A stretch of DNA of 64,000 nucleotides, from positions 1,253,893-1,317,892 of the forward strand of contig NZ_CP084028.1 of NCBI RefSeq assembly GCF_020181595.1, read 5' to 3'. This document shows positions 1-7,999 of this stretch, one piece after another. The stretch's first letter is position 1. Each line of letters starts with the position of its first letter. The stretch comes from [Mycobacterium] vasticus. Lineage in GTDB: Bacteria; Actinomycetota; Actinomycetes; Mycobacteriales; Mycobacteriaceae. Made by a program: the position numbers and the translations under genes. Under the pieces are notes generated by a model, which saw nothing but the letters and a program-made list of their open reading frames with translations, was not told the origin of the DNA and ran no database searches.

Positions 1-844
1 GTGCGTCGCGCAGGCCGTCACCGGCGACGTTGGCGCAGACCAGGATCGTGATCAACACCCCGGCGGGGAACAGGAACACCCACGGGAAGGTGATGGCCGA
101 GGCGGTGCCGTCGGCGATCAGGGTGCCCAGCGACACATCCGGCGGCTGGATGCCGAATCCCAGGTAGCTCAAGCCGGTTTCGGCCAGGATCGCCACCGCC
201 ACGTTGAGCGCGGTGTCGATGATCAGAATGGACGCCACGTTAGGCACGATGTGGTCGATGATGATGCGTCGGCTGGAGACGCCCATATACCGTGCGGCCC
301 GGATGAATTCACGTTCCCGCAGGCTCATGGTCAGGCCGCGTACCATGCGGGCGCTGATCATCCAGCTGAATCCCGCCAGCAGCAGGATCAGCATGGCGAT
401 GTTGCCGCTGTTCTTGGTGCGCGGGGTGATGATCGCGATCAGGATGAACGCCGGAACCACCAGCAGCAGGTCCACCAGCCACATCAGCGCCCGGTCGCGC
501 CATCCGCCGAAGTACCCGGAGACCGCGCCCACCGTCGCCGCGATCACCGTCGAGATCAGTGCCACGCACACCCCGATCAGCATCGACTTCTGCATGCCGC
601 GCAGAATCTGCGCCAGCAGGTCCTGGCCAAGGGCGTTGGTGCCCAACAGGTGTCGGGCACCCGGTGGAACCAGCAGCGCGTCGTAGTCGAGGTCGGTGTA
701 GGAGTAGGGCAGCAGCGGGGGCAGCGCGTAGCAGCCGATGAACAGCACCGCCAGCAGCACCAGGGCGCCGACGGCGCCGCGGCTGCGCAGGAACCGGCGC
801 AGCACCAGCGTGCGCCGCGAGGCGAACTCGACCTCAGTGCTCAT
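1..844 (-). CDS. oppC: Oligopeptide/dipeptide ABC transporter permease, OppC/DppC type (3' end outside window)
   Basis: Inner-membrane permease subunit of a peptide-importing ABC transporter. Reading from ATG at 844 gives a protein starting MSTEVEFASRR, then a hydrophobic segment at about residues 24-44, the 'HLLGTNALGQD' loop typical of OppC/DppC N-termini, several membrane spans, and an EAA loop (REFIRAARYMGVSSRR, about residue 180) that docks with the ATPase. The frame stays open to base 1, so the last part and the stop lie outside. The ATG overlaps the stop of the upstream permease (TCATGA), so the two are translationally coupled. The order OppB-OppC next to a divergent carbonic anhydrase matches M. 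tuberculosis Rv1283c-Rv1282c. The substrate cannot be read from the sequence. Confidence 0.9.
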   Translation of the reverse strand, partial: MSTEVEFASRRTLVLRRFLRSRGAVGALVLLAVLFIGCYALPPLLPYSYTDLDYDALLVPPGARHLLGTNALGQDLLAQILRGMQKSMLIGVCVALISTVIAATVGAVSGYFGGWRDRALMWLVDLLLVVPAFILIAIITPRTKNSGNIAMLILLLAGFSWMISARMVRGLTMSLREREFIRAARYMGVSSRRIIIDHIVPNVASILIIDTALNVAVAILAETGLSYLGFGIQPPDVSLGTLIADGTASAITFPWVFLFPAGVLITILVCANVAGDGLRDA

Positions 845-1818
845 GACACCCGCACCCGCGGATCCAGCAGCGCGTAGATCACGTCGGAGAGCAGCCCCGC
901 CAAAAGCACCACCGCACCGGAGAACACCGTGATGGCCGCGACGATGTTGGTGTCCTGGGTCGCCACACCCTGCACCACCCATTCGCCCATGCCGTGCCAG
1001 CCGAAGATCTTCTCCACGAACACCGCCCCGGTCACCAATCCGGCCACCCCGTAGGCGAATAGCGTCGCCATCGGGATCAGCGCGGTGCGCAGCCCGTGTT
1101 TGAACAGGGCGCGTCGTCGCGTCAGCCCCTTGGCCCGGGCGGTGCGGATGAAGTCCTGGCCCAGGACATCGAGCATCGCGTTGCGCTGATACCGGCTGAA
1201 GCCGGCGGCCGAGCCCAACGCCAGCGTCAGCGACGGCAGCACCAGGTGTTGGAGCCGATCGGTCAACCGGGGCCAGAAGCCGCCGACCAGCCCCGGCGAG
1301 GTCTCCCCGGTGTAGTCGAACAGTTGGGCGCCCACCGCCCAGTTCACCCGCAGCGCGCCCAGGATCACCAGGTTGGCCAGCACGAACGTCGGCACCGACA
1401 GCACCAGCAGCGCCGCCATGGTGATCACCCGGTCGGAGATTCGGTATTGACGCACCGCCCCCCAGGCGCCTGCCACCACGCCGATCGCGGTGCCGGCCAC
1501 CGACCCGACCAGCAGCAGTCGCAGGCTGACCCCGATGCGACGGCCGAGGTCGGCCGAGACCGGCTGTCCGGTGACGGTGACGCCGAAGTCACCCCGTACG
1601 GCATGCGATGCCCAGTGCGCGTAACGCAGCGGAATCGGCTTGTCCAGGCCCAGTTCGGCGGCCTTGGCGTCGATGACGGACTGCGGGGGGCGGGGGTTGC
1701 GCTGCATGAGGCTGTCCAGCGGGGCGAACGCCAGCGAGGTCAGGCAGAAGGTGAGGAAGGAGGCCAGCGCCAGCAGCACCAGATAGTTGAGCAGCCTGCC
1801 CGCCAGGAACCGCGCCAT
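841..1818 (-). CDS. oppB: Oligopeptide/dipeptide ABC transporter permease, OppB/DppB type
   Basis: Integral membrane subunit that forms the translocation pore with OppC. It has 325 residues, the same as M. tuberculosis Rv1283c. Seen in the sequence: an N-terminal span (about 8-30), a periplasmic region, five further hydrophobic segments, and an EAA loop (DFIRTARAKGLTRRRALFKH, about residue 220) for contact with the ATPase subunit. ATG at 1818 is the first start after the divergent gene and gives the normal family length. The stop overlaps the oppC ATG by 4 bases. The binding protein and ATPases expected in this operon would lie past the left edge of the window. Confidence 0.93.
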   Translation of the reverse strand: MARFLAGRLLNYLVLLALASFLTFCLTSLAFAPLDSLMQRNPRPPQSVIDAKAAELGLDKPIPLRYAHWASHAVRGDFGVTVTGQPVSADLGRRIGVSLRLLLVGSVAGTAIGVVAGAWGAVRQYRISDRVITMAALLVLSVPTFVLANLVILGALRVNWAVGAQLFDYTGETSPGLVGGFWPRLTDRLQHLVLPSLTLALGSAAGFSRYQRNAMLDVLGQDFIRTARAKGLTRRRALFKHGLRTALIPMATLFAYGVAGLVTGAVFVEKIFGWHGMGEWVVQGVATQDTNIVAAITVFSGAVVLLAGLLSDVIYALLDPRVRVS

Positions 1819-1906
1819 GGCGCAAGGGTAGAGGTTGGCCTTCCTGCTCGCGTCGGGTCATGCCCGCTACTACGCTCGGACCCACCGAGCCCACGAGGAG
1901 ACGCCC

Positions 1907-2398
1907 GTGACCGTCACCGATGACTACCTGGCCAACAACGCGCAGTACGCGAAGACCTTCACCGGTCCGCTGCCGATGCCGCCGAGCAAGCACCTGGCGA
2001 TCGTGGCCTGTATGGACGCCCGCCTGGACGTCTACCGGGTGCTCGGGATCAACGAGGGTGAGGCGCACTGCATCCGCAATGCCGGTGGGGTGATCACCGA
2101 GGACGCCATCCGGTCGCTGGCCATCAGTCAGAAGCTGCTGGGCACCCGCGAGATCATCCTGATCCACCACACCGACTGCGGCATGCTCACCTTCACCGAC
2201 GACGACTTCAAGCGCTCGATCGTCGAGGAGACCGGCATCCGGCCGAGTTGGGCCGCCGAGGCGTTCGCTGATCCGGCCGAGGATGTGCGGCAGTCGCTGC
2301 GGCGGGTCAAGGCCAGCCCGTTCATCACCCAGACGACCTCGCTGCGGGGCTTCGTGTTCGACGTCGCCACCGGCAAGCTGGGGGAGATCAGCCTCTGA
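1907..2398 (+). CDS. canA: Beta-class carbonic anhydrase
   Basis: Zinc enzyme interconverting CO2 and bicarbonate in the cytoplasm. The 163-residue protein matches M. tuberculosis Rv1284 almost along its length. The zinc ligands are visible as C35, H88 and C91, with D37 forming the catalytic Asp-Arg pair with R39 (CMDARLD; HHTDCGM). I chose GTG 1907 over the ATG at 1835: a GAGGAG ribosome site lies just upstream and the product then starts MTVTDDYLANN as in Rv1284. The ATG would add 24 unconserved residues. It is divergent from oppB and lies upstream of the sulfate-activation genes, as in M. tuberculosis. Confidence 0.95.
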   Translation: MTVTDDYLANNAQYAKTFTGPLPMPPSKHLAIVACMDARLDVYRVLGINEGEAHCIRNAGGVITEDAIRSLAISQKLLGTREIILIHHTDCGMLTFTDDDFKRSIVEETGIRPSWAAEAFADPAEDVRQSLRRVKASPFITQTTSLRGFVFDVATGKLGEISL

Positions 2399-2422
2399 TC
2401 CCTGCCGCGGTGGCGCGGCACG

Positions 2423-2518
2423 TTGACAGCACCGGGCCCCGCCTGCTTTCATGGCGCCTATAACCAAACAAATCAGGTAAATCTCACCAGGATTATCAGA
2501 AAGCCCCACAAGGACATC
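2423..2518 (+). promoter_or_regulatory. AT-rich leader and probable promoter region of the cysD operon
   Basis: This stretch between canA and cysD is clearly richer in A/T than its surroundings. It contains TTGACA (2423-2428), TATAAC (2459-2464) and the dyad-like elements ATAACC and GGATTAT (about 2461 and 2491), followed by AAGGAC just before the cysD ATG. TTGACA and TATAAC are about 30 bases apart, too far for one sigma-A promoter, so which box is used is unclear. A sulfur-responsive operator here is inference only. Confidence 0.4.
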
Positions 2519-3457
2519 ATGACCAGCAACATCACCGATACCCCGACAGCCACCACGGCCGGGCACTATCAGCTGACGCATCTGCGCACCCTGGAAGCCG
2601 AGGCCATCCACATCATCCGTGAGGTCGCCGCGGAGTTCGAGCGTCCAGTCCTGCTGTTCTCCGGCGGCAAGGACTCGATCGTCATGCTGCATCTGGCGGT
2701 CAAGGCGTTCGCGCCGGGCCGACTGCCCTTCCCGGTGATGCACGTCGACACCGGCCACAACTTCGACGAGGTCATCGCCGCGCGCGACGAGTTGGTCGCG
2801 CAAACCGGGGTGCGGCTGGTGGTGGCCAGCGTGCAGGACGACATCGATGCCGGACGGGTGGTCGACGACGGTCCGTCGCGCAACCCGCTGCAGACCGTCA
2901 CCCTGCTGCGCGCGATCCGCGAGAACAAGTTCGACGCGGCGTTCGGCGGGGCGCGGCGCGACGAGGAGAAGGCGCGCGCCAAGGAACGGGTCTTCAGCTT
3001 CCGCGACGAGTTCGGCCAGTGGGACCCCAAGGCGCAGCGGCCCGAACTGTGGAACCTCTACAACGGGCGGCACCGCTCCGGTGAGCACATCCGGGTGTTC
3101 CCACTGTCGAACTGGACCGAGTTCGACATCTGGTCCTACATCGGCGCCGAGGGAATCGCTTTGCCGACAATCTATTTCGCGCATCAACGCAAGGTGTTCC
3201 GGCGCGACGGAATGCTGTTGGCCGATCACGAATACCTGCGGCCCGCCGACGACGAAGAGGTGTTCGAGACCTCGGTGCGATTCCGGACCGTCGGCGACGT
3301 CACCTGCACCGGTTGCGTGGAGTCCACCGCGGCCACCGTCGAGCAGGTGATCGACGAGACCGCGGTGTCCCGACTGACCGAACGCGGCGCCACCCGCGCC
3401 GACGACCGCATCTCCGAAGCAGGCATGGAAGACCGCAAGAGGCAGGGGTATTTCTGA
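2519..3457 (+). CDS. cysD: Sulfate adenylyltransferase subunit 2
   Basis: Catalytic adenylyl-transferring subunit of ATP sulfurylase, which makes APS from sulfate and ATP; the GTPase subunit CysN drives the reaction. The 312-residue protein carries the PP-loop SGGKDS at residues 48-53 and the PAPS-reductase-like core (HVDTGHNF, GARRDEEKARAKER). ATG 2519 was chosen because AAGGAC precedes it and the protein then starts MTSNITDT; the longer frame from 2423 covers the promoter region. The stop codon overlaps the ATG of cysNC by one base (TGATG), so the two subunits should be made in step. First step of cytoplasmic sulfate assimilation toward cysteine, and PAPS supply for sulfolipids. Confidence 0.97.
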   Translation: MTSNITDTPTATTAGHYQLTHLRTLEAEAIHIIREVAAEFERPVLLFSGGKDSIVMLHLAVKAFAPGRLPFPVMHVDTGHNFDEVIAARDELVAQTGVRLVVASVQDDIDAGRVVDDGPSRNPLQTVTLLRAIRENKFDAAFGGARRDEEKARAKERVFSFRDEFGQWDPKAQRPELWNLYNGRHRSGEHIRVFPLSNWTEFDIWSYIGAEGIALPTIYFAHQRKVFRRDGMLLADHEYLRPADDEEVFETSVRFRTVGDVTCTGCVESTAATVEQVIDETAVSRLTERGATRADDRISEAGMEDRKRQGYF

Positions 3458-5310
3458 TGAGTGCGGCAACGACGCTGCTTCGCATTGCCACGGCCGGCTC
3501 GGTCGACGACGGCAAGTCCACCCTGATCGGCCGGCTGCTGTTCGACTCCAAGGCCGTGATGGAAGACCAGCTGGCCGCGGTGGAGCGCACCTCCCGCGAG
3601 CGCGGCAATGACTACACCGACCTGGCTCTGGTCACCGATGGCTTGCGCGCCGAGCGTGAGCAGGGCATCACCATCGACGTGGCCTACCGCTACTTCGCCA
3701 CGCCCAAGCGGAAATTCATCATCGCCGACACCCCGGGCCACATCCAGTACACCCGCAACATGGTGACGGGCGCCTCGACCGCGCAACTGGCCATCGTGCT
3801 TGTCGACGCGCGGCACGGCCTGCAGGAACAGTCCCGTCGGCACACCTTCTTGGCCTCGTTGCTCGGGATCCGGCACATCGTGCTCGCGGTCAACAAGATG
3901 GACCTGATCGACTGGGATGCAGCGCAGTTCGAGGCGATCCGGGACGACTTCCACTCGTTCGCAACGCGTTTGGACGTCCACGACGTCACCACCATCCCGA
4001 TGTCGGCGCTGCTCGGCGACAACGTGGTGACCAAGTCCGACAAGACGCCCTACTACGAGGGGCCGGCGCTGCTGTCGCACCTGGAGGACGTCTACATCGC
4101 CGGCGACCGCAACCTGGTCGACGTCCGGTTCCCGGTGCAGTACGTGATCCGCCCGCAGACCCACGAACACGCCGACCACCGCAGCTACGCCGGCACGGTG
4201 GCCAGTGGTGTGCTGCGCCCCGGTGACGACGTGGTGGTGCTGCCGTCGGGCAAGCCCAGTCGCATCGAGGTGATCGAAGGCCCGAACGGTCCTGTGCAGG
4301 AAGCGTTCCCGCCGATGGCCGTCTCGGTGAGCCTCGCCGACGACATCGACGTCTCCCGCGGCGACATGATCGCCCGTACCAACAACCAGCCGCGGGTCGC
4401 CCAGGACTTCGACGCCACCGTGTGCTGGATGGCCGACGGTGCCACGCTGCAGCCCGGCAACGACTACGTCATCAAGCACACCACCCGGACCACCCGGGTG
4501 AAGGTGATGGCACTGGACTATCGCCTCGACGTCAACACCCTGCATCGCGACAAAGACGCAAACGAACTCGGGCTCAACGAACTCGGGCGGGTCTCGCTGC
4601 GTGCCCAAGTCCCACTGATGCTCGACGAATTCAGCCACAACGACGCCACCGGCTCGTTCATCCTGATCGATCAGGTCACCAACGGAACCGTGGCGGCCGG
4701 GATGGTGCTGCGTGACGTGTCCGGTCGCGGTGCGAGCCCCAACACGGTGCGTCACGAGTCACTGGTCTCGGCCACCGACCGGCTCTCCAAGGGCCGCACG
4801 GTGTGGTTGACCGGACTGTCCGGTGCCGGCAAGTCCTCGGTGGCCATGCGCGTAGAGCAGCTGCTGCTCGCAAGAGGCACGCCCGCTTACGTTCTCGACG
4901 GCGACAACCTGCGCCACGGCCTCAACGCCGACCTCGGCTTCTCGATGGCCGACCGGGCAGAGAACCTGCGCCGGCTGGCTCACGTGGCCGCCCTGCTGGC
5001 CGACTCCGGCCAGATCGTGCTGGTACCGGCGATCAGTCCGCTCCACGAGCATCGCCAGCTGTCCCGTCAGGTGCACACCGACGCCGGGTTCGACTTCATC
5101 GAGGTGTTCTGTGACACCCCGCTGGAGGACTGCGAGCAACGAGATCCCAAGGGGCTCTACGCCAAAGCCCGGGCTGGGCTCCTCACGCACTTCACCGGGA
5201 TCGACAGCCCCTATCAGCGGCCGAAGAACCCGGACGTGCGGCTGACCCCGCGCGACAGCATCGATGAGCAGGCCCGCCAAGTCATCGCCGCGATCGACGC
5301 CCGCCGATGA
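3457..5310 (+). CDS. cysNC: Bifunctional sulfate adenylyltransferase GTPase subunit / APS kinase (CysN-CysC fusion)
   Basis: The N-terminal half is the EF-Tu-like GTPase CysN: G1 GSVDDGKST (14-22), DTPGH (91-95), NKMD (146-149), then two beta-barrel domains. The C-terminal part is APS kinase CysC with P-loop GLSGAGKSS (453-461) and the DGDNLRHGLN substrate motif just after it. Together they energise APS formation and convert APS to PAPS. Length is 617 residues, as in other mycobacteria where this fusion is normal. ATG 3457 overlaps the cysD stop, and the last codons overlap the start of the cysQ-like gene by 4 bases, so cysD-cysNC-cysQ reads as one operon. Confidence 0.96.
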   Translation: MSAATTLLRIATAGSVDDGKSTLIGRLLFDSKAVMEDQLAAVERTSRERGNDYTDLALVTDGLRAEREQGITIDVAYRYFATPKRKFIIADTPGHIQYTRNMVTGASTAQLAIVLVDARHGLQEQSRRHTFLASLLGIRHIVLAVNKMDLIDWDAAQFEAIRDDFHSFATRLDVHDVTTIPMSALLGDNVVTKSDKTPYYEGPALLSHLEDVYIAGDRNLVDVRFPVQYVIRPQTHEHADHRSYAGTVASGVLRPGDDVVVLPSGKPSRIEVIEGPNGPVQEAFPPMAVSVSLADDIDVSRGDMIARTNNQPRVAQDFDATVCWMADGATLQPGNDYVIKHTTRTTRVKVMALDYRLDVNTLHRDKDANELGLNELGRVSLRAQVPLMLDEFSHNDATGSFILIDQVTNGTVAAGMVLRDVSGRGASPNTVRHESLVSATDRLSKGRTVWLTGLSGAGKSSVAMRVEQLLLARGTPAYVLDGDNLRHGLNADLGFSMADRAENLRRLAHVAALLADSGQIVLVPAISPLHEHRQLSRQVHTDAGFDFIEVFCDTPLEDCEQRDPKGLYAKARAGLLTHFTGIDSPYQRPKNPDVRLTPRDSIDEQARQVIAAIDARR

Positions 5311-6035
5311 GCGACCACGAACTCGCCGCCAAGCTCGCCACCGACGCCGGCCGGCTGTTGCTGACGGTCCGCGAAGAGCTGTCCCAGGCCACCGAGGCAG
5401 AGCGGAAAGCCGCCGGCGACAAGCGTTCGCACGACTATCTGATGGCCGCACTGGCCGCCGAGCGTCCGCACGACGCGGTGCTCTCCGAAGAGGGCGCCGA
5501 TGATCCGGTGCGGCTGAAGGCCGAGCGGGTCTGGATCGTCGACCCGCTCGACGGCACCCGGGAGTTCTCCGAACTCGACCGTGACGACTGGGCCGTGCAC
5601 GTCGCACTGTGGCAGGCCGGCGAACTGGTGGCCGGCGCCGTGGCGATGCCCGCACGAGGCATCACCCTGGCCACCCCGCAGGTGCCCGCGCCGCCCGCCC
5701 ACACCGGCTCGCCGCGGATCGCGGTGTCACGCAGTCGGCCTCCGGCGGTGGCCGAGGCGGTGCGCGAGCGGCTCGACGGGGTGCTGGTCCCGATGGGCTC
5801 GGCCGGGGTGAAGGTTGCCGCCGTCGTGCAGGGCATCGCCGATGTGTACGTCCACGCCGGTGGGCAATACGAGTGGGACTCGGCCGCGCCGGTGGCGGTG
5901 GCCCGCGCGGCGGGCCTGTTCACCTCGCGCATCGACGGTTCGCCGCTGGTCTACAACCGGCCCGATCCGCTGCTGCCCGACCTGGTGGTGTGCCAGCCCC
6001 AATACGCTGACGCAGTCCTGGCCGCGATCGGTTAG
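5307..6035 (+). CDS. cysQ: 3'(2'),5'-bisphosphate nucleotidase / inositol monophosphatase family, CysQ-like
   Basis: Magnesium-dependent phosphatase of the inositol-monophosphatase superfamily. Metal-binding motifs are visible: SEEG (60-63), DPLDGT (79-84) and EWDSAAP near residue 193. CysQ hydrolyses PAP and can recycle or drain PAPS, which fits its place directly behind cysNC with a 4-base ATGA overlap. In M. tuberculosis the CysQ enzyme Rv2131c is encoded elsewhere, so this linkage is informative: it suggests that PAPS synthesis and removal are co-expressed here. Activity on inositol phosphates or fructose-1,6-bisphosphate is known for relatives and cannot be excluded. 242 residues. Confidence 0.85.
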   Translation: MSDHELAAKLATDAGRLLLTVREELSQATEAERKAAGDKRSHDYLMAALAAERPHDAVLSEEGADDPVRLKAERVWIVDPLDGTREFSELDRDDWAVHVALWQAGELVAGAVAMPARGITLATPQVPAPPAHTGSPRIAVSRSRPPAVAEAVRERLDGVLVPMGSAGVKVAAVVQGIADVYVHAGGQYEWDSAAPVAVARAAGLFTSRIDGSPLVYNRPDPLLPDLVVCQPQYADAVLAAIG

Positions 6036-6038
6036 GTT
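6033..6038 (+). promoter_or_regulatory. Candidate -10 box for the Rrf2 regulator gene
   Basis: TAGGTT lies at the stop codon of the cysQ-like gene, 9 bases before the ATG at 6048. With normal -10 to start-site spacing, the transcript would begin 0-3 bases before the ATG, giving a leaderless or nearly leaderless mRNA. No convincing ribosome site is present. Confidence 0.4.
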
Positions 6039-6047
6039 TTCTGCACC

Positions 6048-6521
6048 ATGCGGATGTCAGCCAAGGCGGAGTACGCGGTGCGGGCGATGGTCCAACTCGC
6101 CACTGCCGAAGCCGGCACGCTGGTCAAGACCGACGACATCGCCACGGCCCAAGGCATTCCGGCGCAGTTCCTCGTCGACATCCTGTCCGATCTGCGCACC
6201 GATCGATTGGTGCGCAGCCAGCGCGGCCGCGACGGCGGCTATGAACTGGCCAGGCCGGCCACCGAGATCAGCGTCGCCGACGTGTTGCGAAGCATTGACG
6301 GTCCGCTGGCCAGCGTCCGCGACATCGGCTTGGGCGACCTGCCCTACTCGGGCCCCACAGCAGCGTTGACCGACGTGTGGCGTGCCCTGCGGGCCAGCAT
6401 GCGCTCAGTGCTGGAGGAGACCAGCCTGGCCGACGTGGCCTCCGGTGGCCTGCCCGCTCACGTCGCCGAGTTCGCCACCGACTACCGCGGCCAGGAGCGC
6501 CAGCGCGGCCACGGCAACTGA
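6048..6521 (+). CDS. Rrf2-family transcriptional regulator without cysteines
   Basis: Winged-helix DNA-binding regulator, 157 residues, close to M. tuberculosis Rv1287 ([14 protein letters not shown] start, [12 protein letters not shown] wing). Rrf2 proteins such as IscR and NsrR bind an Fe-S cluster through three cysteines around residues 90-110; this protein has no cysteine at all, so it cannot do so. The cluster-free Rrf2 regulator CymR controls cysteine metabolism in Bacillus, and this gene sits right behind cysD-cysNC-cysQ, so a role in sulfur control is a reasonable but unproven inference. It ends 8 bases from the stop of the opposite-strand VOC gene. Confidence 0.9.
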   Translation: MRMSAKAEYAVRAMVQLATAEAGTLVKTDDIATAQGIPAQFLVDILSDLRTDRLVRSQRGRDGGYELARPATEISVADVLRSIDGPLASVRDIGLGDLPYSGPTAALTDVWRALRASMRSVLEETSLADVASGGLPAHVAEFATDYRGQERQRGHGN

Positions 6522-6529
6522 TTCGGCAC

Positions 6530-6919
6530 CTACGAACCCGAGCCGTACGGTCGCGTCAGGATCTCCATGGCGTGACCCTCGGGATCGCGGAAATACACCC
6601 CGCGTCCGTCATCGCGGTGGTTGATCTCCCCGGGCCGCTGGGCTCCCGGGTCGGCCCAATGCGGCAGCCCGCGCTCGGCGATCTTGCCGTAGATGGCGTC
6701 GAAGTCGGAGTCGGAGACCAGGAAGGCGTAGTGCTGCGGCCGGATCGGCTCATCGGCGGGCACGTCGGCGTAGTCCAGGCTGGCCTCGTGGTCGAGCCCG
6801 ACGACCATGAAGCGCCCGAAGGGCTGCGGCTCGGGCAGGCCGAACAGCTCCGCCAGAAACGCTGCCGACGCCTGCTTGTCGTGCGCGGCGACGATGGTGT
6901 GGTTGAAGGAAATACTCAT
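6530..6919 (-). CDS. VOC-superfamily (glyoxalase/bleomycin-resistance-like) protein
   Basis: Small cytosolic protein of 129 residues built from the paired beta-alpha-beta-beta-beta modules of the vicinal oxygen chelate fold. It has the opening HTIVAAHDK and the closing RGVYFRDPEGHAMEILTRPYG; the H/E pairs are candidate metal ligands. Members include glyoxalases, dioxygenases and drug-binding proteins, so the substrate cannot be named. I used ATG 6919 (MSISFNHT) because the longer frame runs into the promoter of the divergent oxidoreductase gene. It is convergent with the Rrf2 gene and divergent from the LLM gene, with only 46 bases between the two starts. Confidence 0.85.
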   Translation of the reverse strand: MSISFNHTIVAAHDKQASAAFLAELFGLPEPQPFGRFMVVGLDHEASLDYADVPADEPIRPQHYAFLVSDSDFDAIYGKIAERGLPHWADPGAQRPGEINHRDDGRGVYFRDPEGHAMEILTRPYGSGS

Positions 6920-6952
6920 GGCTCCAGTGTCGGCGCCGCGCGTCGGCCGTGC

Positions 6953-6958
6953 CACAAT
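6953..6958 (+). promoter_or_regulatory. Candidate -10 box of the divergent LLM oxidoreductase gene
   Basis: CACAAT followed by 7 bases and then the ATG at 6966. The spacing puts the transcript start at about the A of the ATG. The same CACAAT-7-ATG arrangement appears before steA (49872). Confidence 0.4.
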
Positions 6959-6965
6959 CGCGGTC

Positions 6966-7868
6966 ATGCAGGTCGGAATGACCATGCCGGTGATGGAGCC
7001 GGATCTGGACGCAACACTGCTGCGGGACTGGGCGCGCGCCGTCGACGACGGGCCGTTCGCGTCGCTGAGTTGGGGCGAGCGGATCGCCTTCACCAACCCC
7101 GACAGTCTGACCCTGCTGGGTGCGCTGGCCGCGTGGACGCAGCGAGTGCGTCTGGTGACGACGGTGATCGTGCCGCAACTGCACAACCCGGTCATGCTCG
7201 CCAAGGCGCTGGCGACGGCGGATCTGCTCAGCGGTGGCCGGCTCACGGTCGGTATCGGCGTCGGTGGTCGGCACGAGGATTACCGAGCGGCTGGTGCCGA
7301 TCCGGCAACCCAGACCATGCGGGAGATGGCCGAGCGGGTGGCGATCATGAAGCGGGTGTGGGCGGGGGAGAAGGTCACCGAATCGGTGCTGCCGGTGGGG
7401 CCGGCGCCGACGCAGCCCGGCGGGCCCCCGCTGGTGGTCGGCACCATCGGACCCAAGACGCTGCGCAGCGCGGCGGCCTGGGCTGAGGGGCTGGCCGGCA
7501 TCACCATGGACCTCGACGTGGCCAAGCAGAACGAGCTGTTCGACGTCGCCCGCGACGCTTGGCGGCAGGCCGGCAAGGGCAAGCCGTATCTGGCGACGTC
7601 GTTCTGGTTTGCCTTGGGTGATCCCGACGAAGCCCGCGATCAGGTGCGCCGGCACCTGCTGCGCTACATGAACTGGATTCCGGCGGAGTATGTCGAGGCG
7701 ATGGCGCCGACGACGGGGTGGGCCGGCACCGAGGATGAGCTGGCCGCGGTGCTGCGCCGGTTTGCGGCGGTGGGCGCCGACGAGGTTCACCTGATCCCGA
7801 CCAGCTCTGACCTGGGCCAACTGCGCGGTGTGGCCGATGTGGTCGCTGAGGTCAGCCGGGCCGGCTGA
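6966..7868 (+). CDS. LLM-class (luciferase-like) flavin/F420-dependent oxidoreductase
   Basis: 300-residue protein with the luciferase-like TIM-barrel signature: SLSWGERIAFTNPDSLTLLGALAAWTQRVRLVTTV near the N-terminus, then HNPVMLAKALATADLLSGGRLTVGIGVGGRHEDY. In actinobacteria many relatives use the deazaflavin F420, others FMN. The substrate is unknown. ATG 6966 (MQVGMTMP) was chosen because the extra 53 residues of the longer frame overlap the divergent VOC gene. A second, only distantly similar family member lies at 10616-11533; the two are not recent duplicates. Confidence 0.88.
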   Translation: MQVGMTMPVMEPDLDATLLRDWARAVDDGPFASLSWGERIAFTNPDSLTLLGALAAWTQRVRLVTTVIVPQLHNPVMLAKALATADLLSGGRLTVGIGVGGRHEDYRAAGADPATQTMREMAERVAIMKRVWAGEKVTESVLPVGPAPTQPGGPPLVVGTIGPKTLRSAAAWAEGLAGITMDLDVAKQNELFDVARDAWRQAGKGKPYLATSFWFALGDPDEARDQVRRHLLRYMNWIPAEYVEAMAPTTGWAGTEDELAAVLRRFAAVGADEVHLIPTSSDLGQLRGVADVVAEVSRAG

Positions 7869-7999
7869 GCGGGCGATCGCCTGGTTGCGACACCGTCACG
7901 GATGCGTCTCTATCGTTCTTCGGTAGTCACAGGGGTCCCAGGAATCACTATCGTCACAGTGGTGCGAGGCCCGGGAGCGGGTCCTGGGAAAGGTGTGAC

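Noticed and set aside
2423..2464. TTGACA and TATAAC before cysD as one sigma-A promoter
   Set aside because: They are 30 bases apart, far beyond the usual 16-19.
1589..3469. A 626-residue minus-strand frame across canA and cysD
   Set aside because: It is antisense to two clear genes; low-complexity His/Gly/Arg composition typical of high-GC shadow frames. The same applies to similar frames opposite atpA, atpD, pyrG, nadK and recN.
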